A DNA stretch of 25,346 nucleotides, taken from contig DAIAVG010000002.1 of assembly GCA_027445725.1 (NCBI GenBank), positions 9,780 through 35,125 on the forward strand, written 5' to 3'. The position numbers and the translations under genes were made by a program. Each line of letters opens with the position of its first letter. Position 1 is the stretch's first letter. Positions 1 through 7,893 of this stretch are shown here, in pieces. Source of the stretch: Acidithiobacillus sp. GTDB taxonomy: Bacteria > Pseudomonadota > Gammaproteobacteria > Acidithiobacillales > Acidithiobacillaceae. The notes beneath the pieces were generated by a model. It did no database searches. It was not told the origin of the DNA and was given only the letters and a program-made list of their open reading frames with translations.

Positions 1-730
1 AGGCTATTTCGCCTTCCGAAAGGCACTTCTTTCCTACAGATATCGCGCCCAGTATAAATATACTTTCGGCATTGTCCGGCATTAAGGATAAAACCTTCAT
101 GATTGCATGTTCAGCCTCCGAGTATCTATTCAGATATAGTAGCAAAACTGATAAATTATGGAGCGCTGCTACATTATTTTCATTAATATTAAGGGCATCA
201 GAGAGAACACGTTCGGCATCTGATAATTTACCTTGCCGACGAAGCACCTCACCTAGCATGGCCATCTCATTTGATGGGCTATTTTTTATGGCGATTAAAT
301 TATGTAAAATGTTTTCAACATCCTTCCAGCACTGCAAATTCAATGCTTGATTATAAACCCCCTCAAACAGCAAGGAAAAGTTTTTGTCAATTGCCAATGA
401 CTGTTGTAGGGCGGAACTGGCCTCTTGAGTGCGTCCTGTATTATAAAGCAATAGCATATAATTAGCCCAGGTTTGCCCATTTTTCGGATCTGAACTCAGC
501 GCCGCCTGAAAAAAATATAAAGCGTCATTGATGCGGCCCGTTTGGCTAGCCAGCACCCCCATATTGCTATTAACCTCGGCGTGGTTCGGTTGCTCCACAA
601 GAATGTTTCGATAAAGCTGTTCGGCCTCTTTCAGCCGACCTGTTTGATGATAGTGCGTAGCAAGTGCCAGTTTTTGACTTGTGACCGCAAGTTTTTGATC
701 TTCCTGCTTGCCGACTGGTGATGGGAACAT
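1..730 (-). CDS. TPR-repeat protein, C-terminus beyond the window
   Basis: The reading frame is open from an ATG at 730 to the left edge (243 complete codons), so the C-terminal end is missing. The start is fixed by a strong GGAAGGAGG-like ribosome binding site a few bases upstream. The protein is made of repeated ~34-residue units with the tetratricopeptide pattern: an early unit ends in GRLKEAEQLYRNIL..QPNHAE, the next in GRINDALYFFQAALSSDP, and a later one in GKLSDAERVLSDALNI. TPR arrays are protein-protein interaction scaffolds. In bacteria such N-terminal arrays are often fused to glycosyltransferase or sulfotransferase domains, which could lie beyond the window. There is no signal peptide, so it is probably cytoplasmic. 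The gene is less GC-rich than most of the window. Partner and function are unknown. Confidence 0.85.
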   Translation of the reverse strand, partial: MFPSPVGKQEDQKLAVTSQKLALATHYHQTGRLKEAEQLYRNILVEQPNHAEVNSNMGVLASQTGRINDALYFFQAALSSDPKNGQTWANYMLLLYNTGRTQEASSALQQSLAIDKNFSLLFEGVYNQALNLQCWKDVENILHNLIAIKNSPSNEMAMLGEVLRRQGKLSDAERVLSDALNINENNVAALHNLSVLLLYLNRYSEAEHAIMKVLSLMPDNAESIFILGAISVGKKCLSEGEIA

Positions 731-836
731 CGATGGCTCCTTCCTTCCGTGTGGAATTGTAGCAGACCCCCACCTCATCGTTGCAAAGGTATACTACAAA
801 TAATTTGTGTGATTTTGAAAAGACAGGTTAGGATAC

Positions 837-916
837 ACTCGAAAAAACCCATTATCCCAAATATTCGCCATTTCAATCCATTGAAATGGAATCAGGTGAG
901 AGCAGGTTTTTCGAGT
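837..916. repeat. Nested inverted repeats upstream of the TPR gene
   Basis: The inner element (868-889) is a perfect palindrome with 10-bp arms CCATTTCAAT / ATTGAAATGG around a 2-bp centre. The outer arms are ACTCGAAAAAACC (837-849) and GGTTTTTCGAGT (905-916), complementary apart from one missing base in the A/T run. Together they could form a two-level hairpin of 80 bases. It lies more than 100 bases upstream of the TPR start. It may be a regulatory site, a bidirectional termination structure or a small palindromic mobile remnant; the sequence does not decide between these. Confidence 0.6.
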
Positions 917-1027
917 CGCCCAGCAATATCAGAGGTCCGCGAATGTGCAAGACTATCCATGCTGGACACCAGACCAGACCTCGTGTTAATTAATTCACCA
1001 TGTGACACCATAATATATCGCTAACGC

Positions 1028-1056
1028 ATGCCCCTTAAGACTTAAGATAGGGGCAT
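1028..1056 (-). terminator. Hairpin downstream of the porin gene
   Basis: ATGCCCC (1028-1034) pairs with GGGGCAT (1050-1056), and TTAAG/CTTAA can extend pairing inside the loop. It begins about 33 bases past the porin stop codon, which suits a transcription terminator. No long T-run follows on the minus strand, so it may instead act as a 3' stabilising hairpin. Confidence 0.45.
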
Positions 1057-1089
1057 ACACACGAATAGTCAACGCTAGCTCGCTGTTTC

Positions 1090-2283
1090 TTAAAATAGGA
1101 ATCCGGTTTCGACGAGGGCTCTGGCCTGTGTAGGATTGGTTCCCTGTGGGCCAAAGACATCGCCCTGGGTGTAGCTGCTCGCCTGGACGTAGGAAAACTC
1201 GGCGCGGGCAAAGAAATCATGATCCTGGTAGGTTGGCGTTACGGTGATGGACCATGCCTTGCTGCCGGGTCCATACATCAGGTTGACCGCACCATCCGTG
1301 GCATTGCCGGTGCTCGTGATATATTCGGCCCGGGCGGCCAGGGTAACGTGGGGAGTGAGGCTATAACTCGCCAGGATGGCCGCGCCCTTGGTCGCCGTGC
1401 TGTGTCCCACACCGATAGCGGGGTTGGCGGGTACATGGGTGTACTGGAGGTAGGGCTGAATCATCCATGGACCCGAGCTATAGGTATAGATCAGATTGTA
1501 AATGTCGCTGTTGTTTTGATAGATCGGGGTAGCGAGACTGGTAGAATAATCCGTCTGTCCCGCATTGCCCATGCCCACGAAGCTCACAGTATTGGCGGAA
1601 TTGATGGTATAGGACAGGGAGCCGGAGAGCCAGTTGAAGCGGTTGGAGTAGAAACCGTCACTCCATGCCAGAGAGGCGCTCAATGGCCCTGCGCTGTAGT
1701 TGACTTGCACCCCCCGATTGACGGCGTTTTCCTGGTTCCACAACAGGCCGCGTTCAATGTTCATGTTCTCGAAGGTGAAGGTGTATTCCGCACCGATCAG
1801 GGTGGGGAGCTTGCCGATCAGCACCGAGAAGTTTTTGGTGGGCGCGATCTTCAGATAGGCCTGTGGCAAAGCGCCATAATAGTCGGCGGTGGTGGCTCCC
1901 GTGGAGAGGAAGGGTGTGCCCAAGGCCGGCATGTTATAGGCACCGGCCTGGAGAAAGAACTGGATCAGGCCGTGTGTCTTCTGGATGAAGATCTGGCCAT
2001 TGCTGATATCGGCGCGGGTGAACCGATCACCAGGAACCGGGTTGTCCTGCCAGACGCCCATGCCGCTCATCACCCCGGTGATGTCCAGTTTTCCGAGTGG
2101 GCCAGCGGAGAACTGAAAGGGCGACGGCGTCTGCAGCGGCCCAGTCATCGATGGCATTGGCAGGGGCGCGGCTTGAACAGTGCCTGACACCAGTGCCAAT
2201 GTGGACAAAATCGCGACAGCAAGGATTGTTAAACACTGTTTGCTGTTTGTGTGGTGATGTTTTGTGGTGGTGAACGTACTCAT
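1090..2283 (-). CDS. Outer-membrane beta-barrel porin (BBP2/OmpL-like family)
   Basis: A 397-residue protein predicted to be an outer-membrane channel. The N-terminus is a long signal peptide: a Lys/His-rich start, the hydrophobic stretch LTILAVAILSTLALVSG, and a likely cut after VQA near residue 38. The rest is alternating polar/hydrophobic strands rich in Gly, Tyr, Ser and Asn, and it ends in Phe (VETGFLF), the usual terminal aromatic of BAM-inserted barrels. The pattern FENMNIERGLLWNQENAVNRGVQVNYSAGPLSASLAWSDG is characteristic of the putative beta-barrel porin-2 group. The ATG at 2283 follows an AAAAAGGAGCAACCTG ribosome binding region. The substrate is unknown. It stands alone, next to the relaxase gene but with its own 330-base upstream region, so it is probably independently transcribed. 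Confidence 0.85.
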   Translation of the reverse strand: MSTFTTTKHHHTNSKQCLTILAVAILSTLALVSGTVQAAPLPMPSMTGPLQTPSPFQFSAGPLGKLDITGVMSGMGVWQDNPVPGDRFTRADISNGQIFIQKTHGLIQFFLQAGAYNMPALGTPFLSTGATTADYYGALPQAYLKIAPTKNFSVLIGKLPTLIGAEYTFTFENMNIERGLLWNQENAVNRGVQVNYSAGPLSASLAWSDGFYSNRFNWLSGSLSYTINSANTVSFVGMGNAGQTDYSTSLATPIYQNNSDIYNLIYTYSSGPWMIQPYLQYTHVPANPAIGVGHSTATKGAAILASYSLTPHVTLAARAEYITSTGNATDGAVNLMYGPGSKAWSITVTPTYQDHDFFARAEFSYVQASSYTQGDVFGPQGTNPTQARALVETGFLF

Positions 2284-2615
2284 CAGGTTGCTCCTTTTTC
2301 GTTAAATGACAGAATGCACGAAGCACGAAGCATGATTCATGCCATATACCACAATACCATTTTTTCAGTTGTAAACCCGCACAAAAAGACTTGGGCGATA
2401 TTGGGCGGCGCCGTCGCGAGCCAGTATAGATCAAGGGCACACCATTATGGTGCATGTATGCACAGTTATAGTGCATTGTTCTTGGGTCGGCAGAATCTGT
2501 TTTTCTATTTTAAGATGCCTTCATGAGGTCGCAGGGCGGGAGCGCACATGATCGTTGTACGGGCGGCACTTTAGTTGCCTAAGCACCGACCCTTATTATG
2601 GCCGCCTGCCGTAAG
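2284..2615. other. Intergenic region upstream of the porin, no gene seen
   Basis: The region between the porin start and the relaxase stop has no ORF with coding character. It should contain the porin promoter. The only clear structure is a group of short palindromes built on GTGCAT at 2440-2477, listed separately. Confidence 0.55.
2440..2477. promoter_or_regulatory. Overlapping GTGCAT palindromes, possible operator
   Basis: CACCAT-T-ATGGTG (2440-2452) is a perfect 6-bp inverted repeat. It overlaps a second perfect one, GTGCAT-GT-ATGCAC (2450-2463), and a third GTGCAT copy follows within 2470-2477. They lie 160-190 bases upstream of the porin start on the minus strand. Repeated dyads of this size suit a dimeric regulator, but I cannot name one. 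Confidence 0.4.
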
Positions 2616-5324
2616 TTATGGCCGGTTGCGGTCGTACGGCTTCCTCTTTGGGCTTTGGCGCCGACGGCTTTGGTCCGCGTCGCCGTGCATCTCATAGTCC
2701 AGACTGGTGTCTTTCAGCCGTGACGTGCTCATGGCTTTGATGATGGCCTGTATGGCCTCCATCCCCGTGACCTCGTTCTCCACACCCAGCGCCGCCAGAT
2801 CGTTCTCGATGTCCGGCTGGGTGAAGACCACGGCGGTGGCATGCCGCATACGAGAGAGATCCACATAAGCCTTCTCCCGGCTTTCTAGGGAACCGTCGGC
2901 AAACACGGTCACGTAATCGGCGGTGGTGCCCTGGTTGCGATGGGTGGTGCCGGCATAGGCATAGTCGAACTGGGCATAGCCCGCACCTGGTGCCACCTGC
3001 CGTTCGACCCGCCCTTGTGGCACCGGGGCCTCCGGGGTCAGGACGATTTCCATGTCATCGTCCTTGCGCACCGTGATCTCGGGCCCGTGCGGTCCCTGTG
3101 CCAGTTTGGTGACGGTGCCCGTCTCATTGTTTGTGATCTGGGCATAGTTGCGGTTGTGCCGGAACACCAGGCGTTCCCCAATCGCGATTTCGCGCTGGCC
3201 CAGGCTTTTGCCGTGCCGATCCCGCACGGTGATGGGCATGGCTTGGTGGAGGTCCAGCCGGCCCCGCTCTGCCATGCGGGCACGCGCCAAGTCATTAAGG
3301 ATATCCACGGCACTGTTGGTGGCGGCCAGCAGGAGGCTTTCCTGGGGCCGATCGGGATCGTAGCGATCTAGCCAATGCCCCACGGCCGCCTCGGCCGCCT
3401 CATGCCAGTCTTCCTGTATCTCCACCAGGCCCTTGTGTTCCAGTATCTCCAGGGCTTTGGCCGCTTCTCCGCGCAGGGTGTGGGCGACGACGGCGCGCAT
3501 CTCCGCAGTCTTCTGCCGGACGTTCTCTTTCAGCGCCGCATGACCCGCCCCGCTGTGGTCCTGCAGGGCTTTGAAGGCGCCGCCGGCCTCGATGGCCTGG
3601 AGCTGATTCACGTCGCCGACGAGCACGAGCTTGGCGCCCGAAGCTTTGACGTGGCCGATCAGTCGCTGCAGGGTTCGGGATCCGACCATGCCCGCCTCAT
3701 CTACGACGATGATGTCTTTCGCGTCCAGCGTGCGGCTGGGAAGGCGGGTATCTCCACCTTCGTCCACAGACGGTTCCAGGGACTGGAGCAGGGCAGCCAG
3801 CGAGGTGCTCTCCACACCGGCGCCGTGGAACAGGGCGTGGGCCGCCTTGCGTGCGACGGCCGCGCCGTGAACCCGGAAGCCACGAGATTCCCAGGCCATA
3901 CGTGCGGCTTCCAGCATCGTGGTTTTTCCGGCACCTGCACCGCCTTGGATCATCTGCAGGGCACCGGCCCGTTCGGTGACATGGCGGATGGCCGCCTTCT
4001 GCTCTTCGGAAAGAAAAAACCCTTTTTGCTGTGCGTTGCGGTCCACCTTCTGAATGGCGGTTTGCACCGTCGCCTCGTCCAGAACATGGGTGCGTATTTC
4101 TCCGAGGGCATGGGCGTCGGCGACCATTCTCTCCTCGATGGCGTGCATTTCCCGTGTGGTGAAGCGTTGCGGTGCTTCTACCCTCAGGCGCAGGATCTCG
4201 GCATCCCGCTGCAGGGCTGCGACCTCGGCGCAGATTTCGTCATAGCCCATACTGCAGGTCTGGGCGGCAATAGCGACCTGTTGCCAGATATGTCGCTCCT
4301 CAAAGGTGGAGTCCTGGGCGGTGAGTGCCGACAGTACGGCACCCCGATCGTAGGATGCGGCAACCAGCCCTTGACGCAAAGCCTCGATGATCTGCGCATC
4401 AAGACCATACTGCGCGGCCCGTTCCCGCCAGTCGGCGGCGAGAATGGCACGATCGATGATCTCCTTGCGTTTGCGGCTGTCGAGGGATGCCAAGGCGGCG
4501 GACCGGGCGTCGGTGCGCCCCTTTTTTTGCAGGATCGCCTCAATCTGGCTGCGCCGACGGGAGAACTCCCGTTCCACATCTTCCGAAAAACCGATAATCC
4601 GAAAGCTGTCGCGATCCGCCTCGATACCGAATCCCAGTTGCCGGAGTCTGTGTGCGAGGAGCGCACGGTAGATCGCTCCCAGAGCCATTTTGTGGCGGTA
4701 AATCTCCCAGGACTCAATGGCGCCCCAGCTCCCATCCCGGCGCTGGGCGATATTCATGAGCAGAGCGTGGGAGTGCATCTGGGGATCCTGCTCCCGGCTA
4801 CTGGCGTGACGATAGACGCCGGCAATGAGGCTAGCGGTTTCCCGCGACTCGCCGGCATGGCCTCGCCGAGCAATGGGCAGATGACTTTCCAAGTGGCGTA
4901 GGGTGTCGGCCACCGCCGCATCGTGGGCGGCACTGATGGCGTCTTTGATGGCGCGGTCTGCGATGGCCCAGGTCACCGACACGCTTTTGGGGGCGGAAAA
5001 GGTCAGATCATAGCCATAGCGGCGATCCGGACCTGCGTTCTTGAGCAAAGCGTCCCCCGACCCAGGATGAAAACCCTGGAGTAGGGCCAGCATTTCCTCA
5101 CGCTGCACGGAAAGGCCCTCCAGGCCGAGCGCATCCGCCCCGGCGCCGACCCAGACGCTTGGCGTGCCGCCGTTATTCTGGCTGTAATAGTCCTCAATGG
5201 CGCCGTCACTGCGATCCGGACGATCGGTCTGGCCCGGTTTCAGGACCGCAGATTCGTCGGGGTAGTCGGCGACTTGGGCGACGTGTCCCAGACTGGAGCC
5301 TTTCTTCGCGTGGATGGAAAGCAT
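2616..5324 (-). CDS. MobF-family conjugative relaxase with TraI/TrwC-type helicase
   Basis: This 902-residue protein would nick the transfer origin of a mobile element and unwind the DNA for conjugation. The N-terminal relaxase domain (about 1-300) has the paired tyrosines DYY (Y46-Y47), which attack DNA. It also has the three-histidine metal site in H173...DPQMHSH (H184, H186). The C-terminal part is a RecD/SF1-type helicase: Walker A GGAGAGKTT at 461-469, Walker B VVDEAG at 540-545, and the late motif TTHRNQGTT. Many plasmid TraI/TrwC proteins are about 950-1000 residues or longer, so this is compact but appears complete. No coupling protein or type IV secretion gene is in the window, so any transfer would rely on helper functions. 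The start at 5324 has only a weak ribosome binding site. It probably belongs to a mobilizable or decayed integrative element. Confidence 0.93.
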   Translation of the reverse strand: MLSIHAKKGSSLGHVAQVADYPDESAVLKPGQTDRPDRSDGAIEDYYSQNNGGTPSVWVGAGADALGLEGLSVQREEMLALLQGFHPGSGDALLKNAGPDRRYGYDLTFSAPKSVSVTWAIADRAIKDAISAAHDAAVADTLRHLESHLPIARRGHAGESRETASLIAGVYRHASSREQDPQMHSHALLMNIAQRRDGSWGAIESWEIYRHKMALGAIYRALLAHRLRQLGFGIEADRDSFRIIGFSEDVEREFSRRRSQIEAILQKKGRTDARSAALASLDSRKRKEIIDRAILAADWRERAAQYGLDAQIIEALRQGLVAASYDRGAVLSALTAQDSTFEERHIWQQVAIAAQTCSMGYDEICAEVAALQRDAEILRLRVEAPQRFTTREMHAIEERMVADAHALGEIRTHVLDEATVQTAIQKVDRNAQQKGFFLSEEQKAAIRHVTERAGALQMIQGGAGAGKTTMLEAARMAWESRGFRVHGAAVARKAAHALFHGAGVESTSLAALLQSLEPSVDEGGDTRLPSRTLDAKDIIVVDEAGMVGSRTLQRLIGHVKASGAKLVLVGDVNQLQAIEAGGAFKALQDHSGAGHAALKENVRQKTAEMRAVVAHTLRGEAAKALEILEHKGLVEIQEDWHEAAEAAVGHWLDRYDPDRPQESLLLAATNSAVDILNDLARARMAERGRLDLHQAMPITVRDRHGKSLGQREIAIGERLVFRHNRNYAQITNNETGTVTKLAQGPHGPEITVRKDDDMEIVLTPEAPVPQGRVERQVAPGAGYAQFDYAYAGTTHRNQGTTADYVTVFADGSLESREKAYVDLSRMRHATAVVFTQPDIENDLAALGVENEVTGMEAIQAIIKAMSTSRLKDTSLDYEMHGDADQSRRRQSPKRKPYDRNRP

Positions 5325-5602
5325 GGTGACATCCGTAGGTTGATGAGAAAGTTATAGGTCGTGGGATTGTCGGTCAGGCACCTTGGAAACGCCGAGCGCT
5401 CTCTCAGACTATGAGGATGACGCCCTGTGCGCCTTGGGCTGGGATGTTCATTGACGGATCAAAGGGGGCAAACTCCGGCATCAATCGCAGATGGAATGGA
5501 TGCCTCCCCCTACGGGACCGGCAGCGGGGGGTAGGTTTTCGGCGGGATTTGGGGTCGTGCGCTACGATATATTCAGCAAAATATCACTGATTGGGGTGGT
5601 TT
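5325..5602. other. Region upstream of the relaxase; candidate oriT area, no gene seen
   Basis: The stretch has no convincing gene. Relaxase genes of the MobF class often have the transfer origin directly upstream. Here I see only modest dyads, for example GATAT...ATATC around 5565-5584, and G/C runs near 5505-5535. I cannot recognise a nic site. The relaxase promoter should lie here. Confidence 0.35.
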
Positions 5603-5731
5603 TTGCGCCGCTTCCAGGCGGGAAAGCCCTTCAAAATCGGGCATCAGGCAGGGGAATTCATCACCCTGCACGCCGCAACCGGGCTGGACGAGGAAGGACA
5701 ACCCTGCTTTACCATTACCTTACCCCATTAG
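5603..5731 (+). CDS. Small hypothetical protein or gene remnant (42 aa)
   Basis: A short frame with protein-like composition: RRFQAGKPFKIGHQAGEF followed by an ITLHAATGLDEEGQP segment, ending in TITLPH. The only in-frame starts after the upstream TGA are TTG codons at 5591 and 5603. The second is preceded by GGGGTGG, a passable ribosome binding site. It may be a genuine small plus-strand gene with a TTG start, or the tail of a longer gene that has lost its 5' end. I do not recognise the family. It overlaps nothing on the minus strand. Confidence 0.4.
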   Translation: MRRFQAGKPFKIGHQAGEFITLHAATGLDEEGQPCFTITLPH

Positions 5732-5771
5732 GGCGAGGACTCATGCCTCCTGCGGTTTCCGGACACGGCGC

Positions 5772-5906
5772 TTACGTTCTCTTCGTGATGTGGCCCTTCT
5801 TCATCGGTTTTTGCGGGCCAAAAACCCGCAGCACCATCCCCAGGGCAGCTAATCCACGGAAGACCACCAAACCCGCACCGAGAAACAGCGCCATGGCCAA
5901 TTCCAT
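5772..5906 (-). CDS. Small membrane protein (44 aa), unknown function
   Basis: The frame starting with MELAMALFLGAG has one strongly hydrophobic segment (about residues 3-30) followed by a basic tail (PMKKGHITKRT), giving a single-span inner-membrane peptide with the positive tail inside. It begins about 35 bases after the stop of the DUF2934 gene and is probably co-transcribed with it. No strong ribosome binding site precedes the ATG at 5906. In-frame TTG codons further upstream, just after an AATAGGG, are alternative starts. I do not recognise it. Confidence 0.4.
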   Translation of the reverse strand: MELAMALFLGAGLVVFRGLAALGMVLRVFGPQKPMKKGHITKRT

Positions 5907-5940
5907 GCTTGTCTGCGGCAACAAAGCCAAAGCCCTATTA

Positions 5941-6159
5941 TCAATCAGGAATGAACGGTGAGTCCACTGCTGCGGCGCCGAGCATCCGGTCGATCTCACA
6001 TTCGGCGGCAAGCCAGTACGCCTCGCAGTCTCCCTCAAAACCGCTCCGCTCGGCGATGAAATAAGCGGCTTCGGCGATCATACAGTAGCGCGCCTCCGCA
6101 GACACCCGTGACTCGCTCGCTACCTGGTGATGCCGGACTTCCTGATTTTCCTCGGACAT
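5941..6159 (-). CDS. DUF2934 domain protein
   Basis: A 72-residue cytoplasmic protein whose central part, IAEAAYFIAERSGFEGDCEAYWLAAECEID, fits the short DUF2934 pattern (IAExAYxxxExRGxxxGxxxxDWLxAExEl). Proteins of this family are small and uncharacterised; many sit on plasmids or stress islands. The ATG at 6159 has a GAGGAG ribosome binding site eight bases upstream. It lies in a run of small minus-strand genes downstream (in transcription) of the 87-aa gene and upstream of the small membrane peptide. Confidence 0.7.
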   Translation of the reverse strand: MSEENQEVRHHQVASESRVSAEARYCMIAEAAYFIAERSGFEGDCEAYWLAAECEIDRMLGAAAVDSPFIPD

Positions 6160-6213
6160 CAGTGTATCTCCTCTGCGTGGAAAAAGAATTGCAACACTTA
6201 TGGCTGATCGCCA

Positions 6214-6477
6214 TCAGAACTCATCGCCGTCAGCGGAGTCTTCTGCGGCGTTCGCTATTGCCGATGCCAGCTCATCCAGAAAATCCTGCAGATGTTCACT
6301 GACCACAGCGACCTGACTCTCTAAGACATCCAGGTCGGGGCACCCCTCCGCTTCCTGGAGCAGAAACAAAAACAGCGCATCGTGGGTGAGCTGGGCATTC
6401 TCCCAAGTGCCGATACTGGCATATAGGCCCTCCTGATAGAGTTGTGCCACACGGGTTTGCAATGGGTTGAGTTCCAT
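6214..6477 (-). CDS. Hypothetical acidic protein (87 aa)
   Basis: I do not recognise the family. I place the start at the ATG at 6477 (MELNPLQTRVAQLYQEGLY) because GGAG lies eight bases upstream; a longer frame to 6531 lacks such a site. The protein is predicted mostly helical, soluble and strongly acidic at the C-terminus (AEDSADGDEF). Its style (short, acidic, helical, next to a relaxase and DUF2934) is typical of accessory genes on mobile elements. The next minus-strand gene starts about 55 bases after it, so the two are probably co-transcribed. Confidence 0.6.
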   Translation of the reverse strand: MELNPLQTRVAQLYQEGLYASIGTWENAQLTHDALFLFLLQEAEGCPDLDVLESQVAVVSEHLQDFLDELASAIANAAEDSADGDEF

Positions 6478-6585
6478 GATCAGGTCTCCGAGCCAATTGA
6501 CGGGCGGGCGTGCCCAGTTCTGAGAATACACCCCGAATATGACACTTTTATGAATGCCAACGGACTCGACCGAAAAAACAACGCG

Positions 6586-6927
6586 CTACCGCCTCATCCA
6601 ATGGCCCCGGCCCCAGAACCAGCGTCCGTTTCTATGCCACCAGCGGCCGGGTGCCCAGCGGGCATAGGGATGGGGCGGATAGGCCCAGCGCCCTGGTCCC
6701 CATATCCATCGTCCCCGCCAGGCCCAGGCTCCGGGCAGCCAAACCATTCCCACTGTCGGCGCTGGCGGGACCACTGCCATCGGCAGAGGGGGTGGCGGCC
6801 CAGGCACGACCACCGCCCCAGGGATTGATCCCTCCACATAGGCGGGTCCCGGTGCCACCGCACAACCGCTCAGGACGGCGAGCCATCCCACCGCCAATAT
6901 TACCCGCCACACCCTATGTCCGCTCAT
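6586..6927 (-). CDS. YXWGXW-repeat lipoprotein
   Basis: A 113-residue exported protein. The N-terminus VILAVGWLAVLSGC is a lipoprotein signal peptide with lipobox LSGC; the cysteine would be lipidated at about residue 22. The mature part has a Pro-rich linker (VVVPGPPPPLPM) and then Trp/Gly/Arg-rich repeats (WLPGAWAWRGRWIWGPGRW, HRNGRWFWGRGHW) of the YXWGXW type. The ATG overlaps the stop of the upstream SHOCT gene by four bases (ATGA), so the two are translationally coupled. The family has no settled function; its members are periplasmic or outer-membrane attached. Confidence 0.8.
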   Translation of the reverse strand: MSGHRVWRVILAVGWLAVLSGCAVAPGPAYVEGSIPGAVVVPGPPPPLPMAVVPPAPTVGMVWLPGAWAWRGRWIWGPGRWAYPPHPYARWAPGRWWHRNGRWFWGRGHWMRR

Positions 6928-7373
6928 TTTCCCAGATCGCTCCGCTTTTCAAGGTATTCATCACGCTCGATCTCGCCGCGCGCATAGCGTTCGCTCAGAA
7001 GCTTGAGAGCGGCATTCCCGTTGTCGCTCCCGCCGTTCCTGCACCCCTGCCGATGCCTGCAGGTAAAAGCCCCCCGAATCAGAAACGCCATACCGAGCAC
7101 GATACCCACGATGACCAGCAGCCACAGCAATCCCCAAAACAGTCCGAAACCACCCATCATGCCAGGACCATAATAGCCGGGACCCCAACCGCTCATCATG
7201 CCCGGGCCATAGTAGAAAGGTACAACCGGCCCCGCTTGTGTCGTCGGCGATTGGTCCGATGCGGTGGTGACGACCGTCTGCGCCACGGCCAATACCGGCG
7301 CCATCATGAGCCCCACCGCCGCGCCGGCCATGCGGATTCCCCTTTTTCGCTGTGATGCATCCATGCTGTCCAT
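6924..7373 (-). CDS. SHOCT-domain membrane protein
   Basis: A 149-residue protein starting at the ATG at 7373 (MDSMDASQRKRG). An AGGAGAG ribosome binding site lies upstream, and a longer frame to 7421 lacks one. It has an N-terminal signal-like helix (MAGAAVGLMMAPVLAVAQ), a Gly/Met/Tyr-rich segment with duplicated YYGPGMM units, a transmembrane helix (LFWGLLWLLVIVGIVLGMAFLI) and a C-terminal SHOCT motif (ERYARGEIERDEYLEKRSDL). SHOCT tails are short oligomerisation-type helices attached to many membrane proteins. The gene is coupled by an ATGA overlap to the YXWGXW lipoprotein. A shorter relative lies at 12060-12305. Confidence 0.8.
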   Translation of the reverse strand: MDSMDASQRKRGIRMAGAAVGLMMAPVLAVAQTVVTTASDQSPTTQAGPVVPFYYGPGMMSGWGPGYYGPGMMGGFGLFWGLLWLLVIVGIVLGMAFLIRGAFTCRHRQGCRNGGSDNGNAALKLLSERYARGEIERDEYLEKRSDLGK

Positions 7374-7604
7374 CGATTGCTCTCCTGCCGTTGGATGTCG
7401 GAATGCCATTCCCCAGTGCAAGTATAGTCCGGCTTTGCTCCCATGGCTGTGGGGTGCGCCAGTATCGCCAACAGAAGCTTCTCAAGCATCGCCTTGCAGA
7501 ATCCGCGCCTGCAAGGCTCGACTTGCTGCCAGAAACCCCATCAGGTCCCCCGCTCCCGATACCACCAGGTAGGAGGACTCACTACTTGGAATCAGGGAGC
7601 ATCC

Positions 7605-7829
7605 ATGGCTGCGCAATACACCACCGTCCTTCGCCTGCTGCCGGAGGACTACGCCGCCGTAAAAGCCAAGGCTGAGACATTGAGACATACCGCAGAGATG
7701 TTGATCCGGCTGGGCGGCCTCCTCTTGAGGCACAGCAAGGATAGCGAAAAAGCGGGCCGGACTGTCGCCACGCGCAAGGAATTTATGGAGTTGTCGCGCC
7801 GGGTTCCTGGGCATTGCCAGCCGGATTGA
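7605..7829 (+). CDS. Hypothetical protein (74 aa)
   Basis: The start is the ATG at 7605, preceded by CAGGGAG at good spacing; a longer frame back to 7443 has no coding character. The product is a soluble helical peptide with a TTVLRLLPEDYAAVKAKAETLRH core. The C-terminus (RRVPGHCQPD) looks less natural and a frameshift near 7800 is possible, since the adjacent frame (FLGIASRIEDR) also reads like protein. It converges with the broken integrase and may belong to the same relic element. Family not recognised. Confidence 0.5.
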   Translation: MAAQYTTVLRLLPEDYAAVKAKAETLRHTAEMLIRLGGLLLRHSKDSEKAGRTVATRKEFMELSRRVPGHCQPD

Positions 7830-7893
7830 GGACCGGACGATGGGGAGACCGCCCCATGATTGGCAAAGTCGGAGGATTACGGCCAAAACAGCA

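Larger units (their letters stand above)
731..1089. other. AT-rich intergenic stretch with nested palindromes
   Basis: This gap separates the TPR gene (reading left) from the porin gene end. I see no convincing coding sequence: the short plus-strand frame here has no ribosome binding site and no recognisable protein content. It holds two nested inverted repeats (837-916) and a hairpin near 1028-1056, both listed separately. The promoter of the TPR gene should lie between about 740 and 840. Confidence 0.6.

Noticed and set aside
749..1024. A 91-codon plus-strand frame in the gap before the porin
   Set aside because: No ribosome binding site and no protein-like pattern; it crosses the nested palindromes.
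1219..2187. A 322-codon plus-strand frame opposite the porin
   Set aside because: Antisense to a well-supported porin with signal peptide and terminal Phe; no domain or ribosome binding site.
3375..4901. A 508-codon plus-strand frame opposite the relaxase gene
   Set aside because: It lies wholly antisense to the MobF gene, which has clear catalytic motifs; the antisense product has no recognisable domain and is a by-product of GC-rich codon use.
5325..5602. A defined oriT/nic site upstream of the relaxase
   Set aside because: Only weak dyads are visible and none matches a nic sequence I know, so I note the area but do not call the site.
6651..7355. A 234-codon plus-strand frame opposite the YXWGXW and SHOCT genes
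   Set aside because: Antisense to two coupled genes with signal peptide, lipobox and SHOCT motif.
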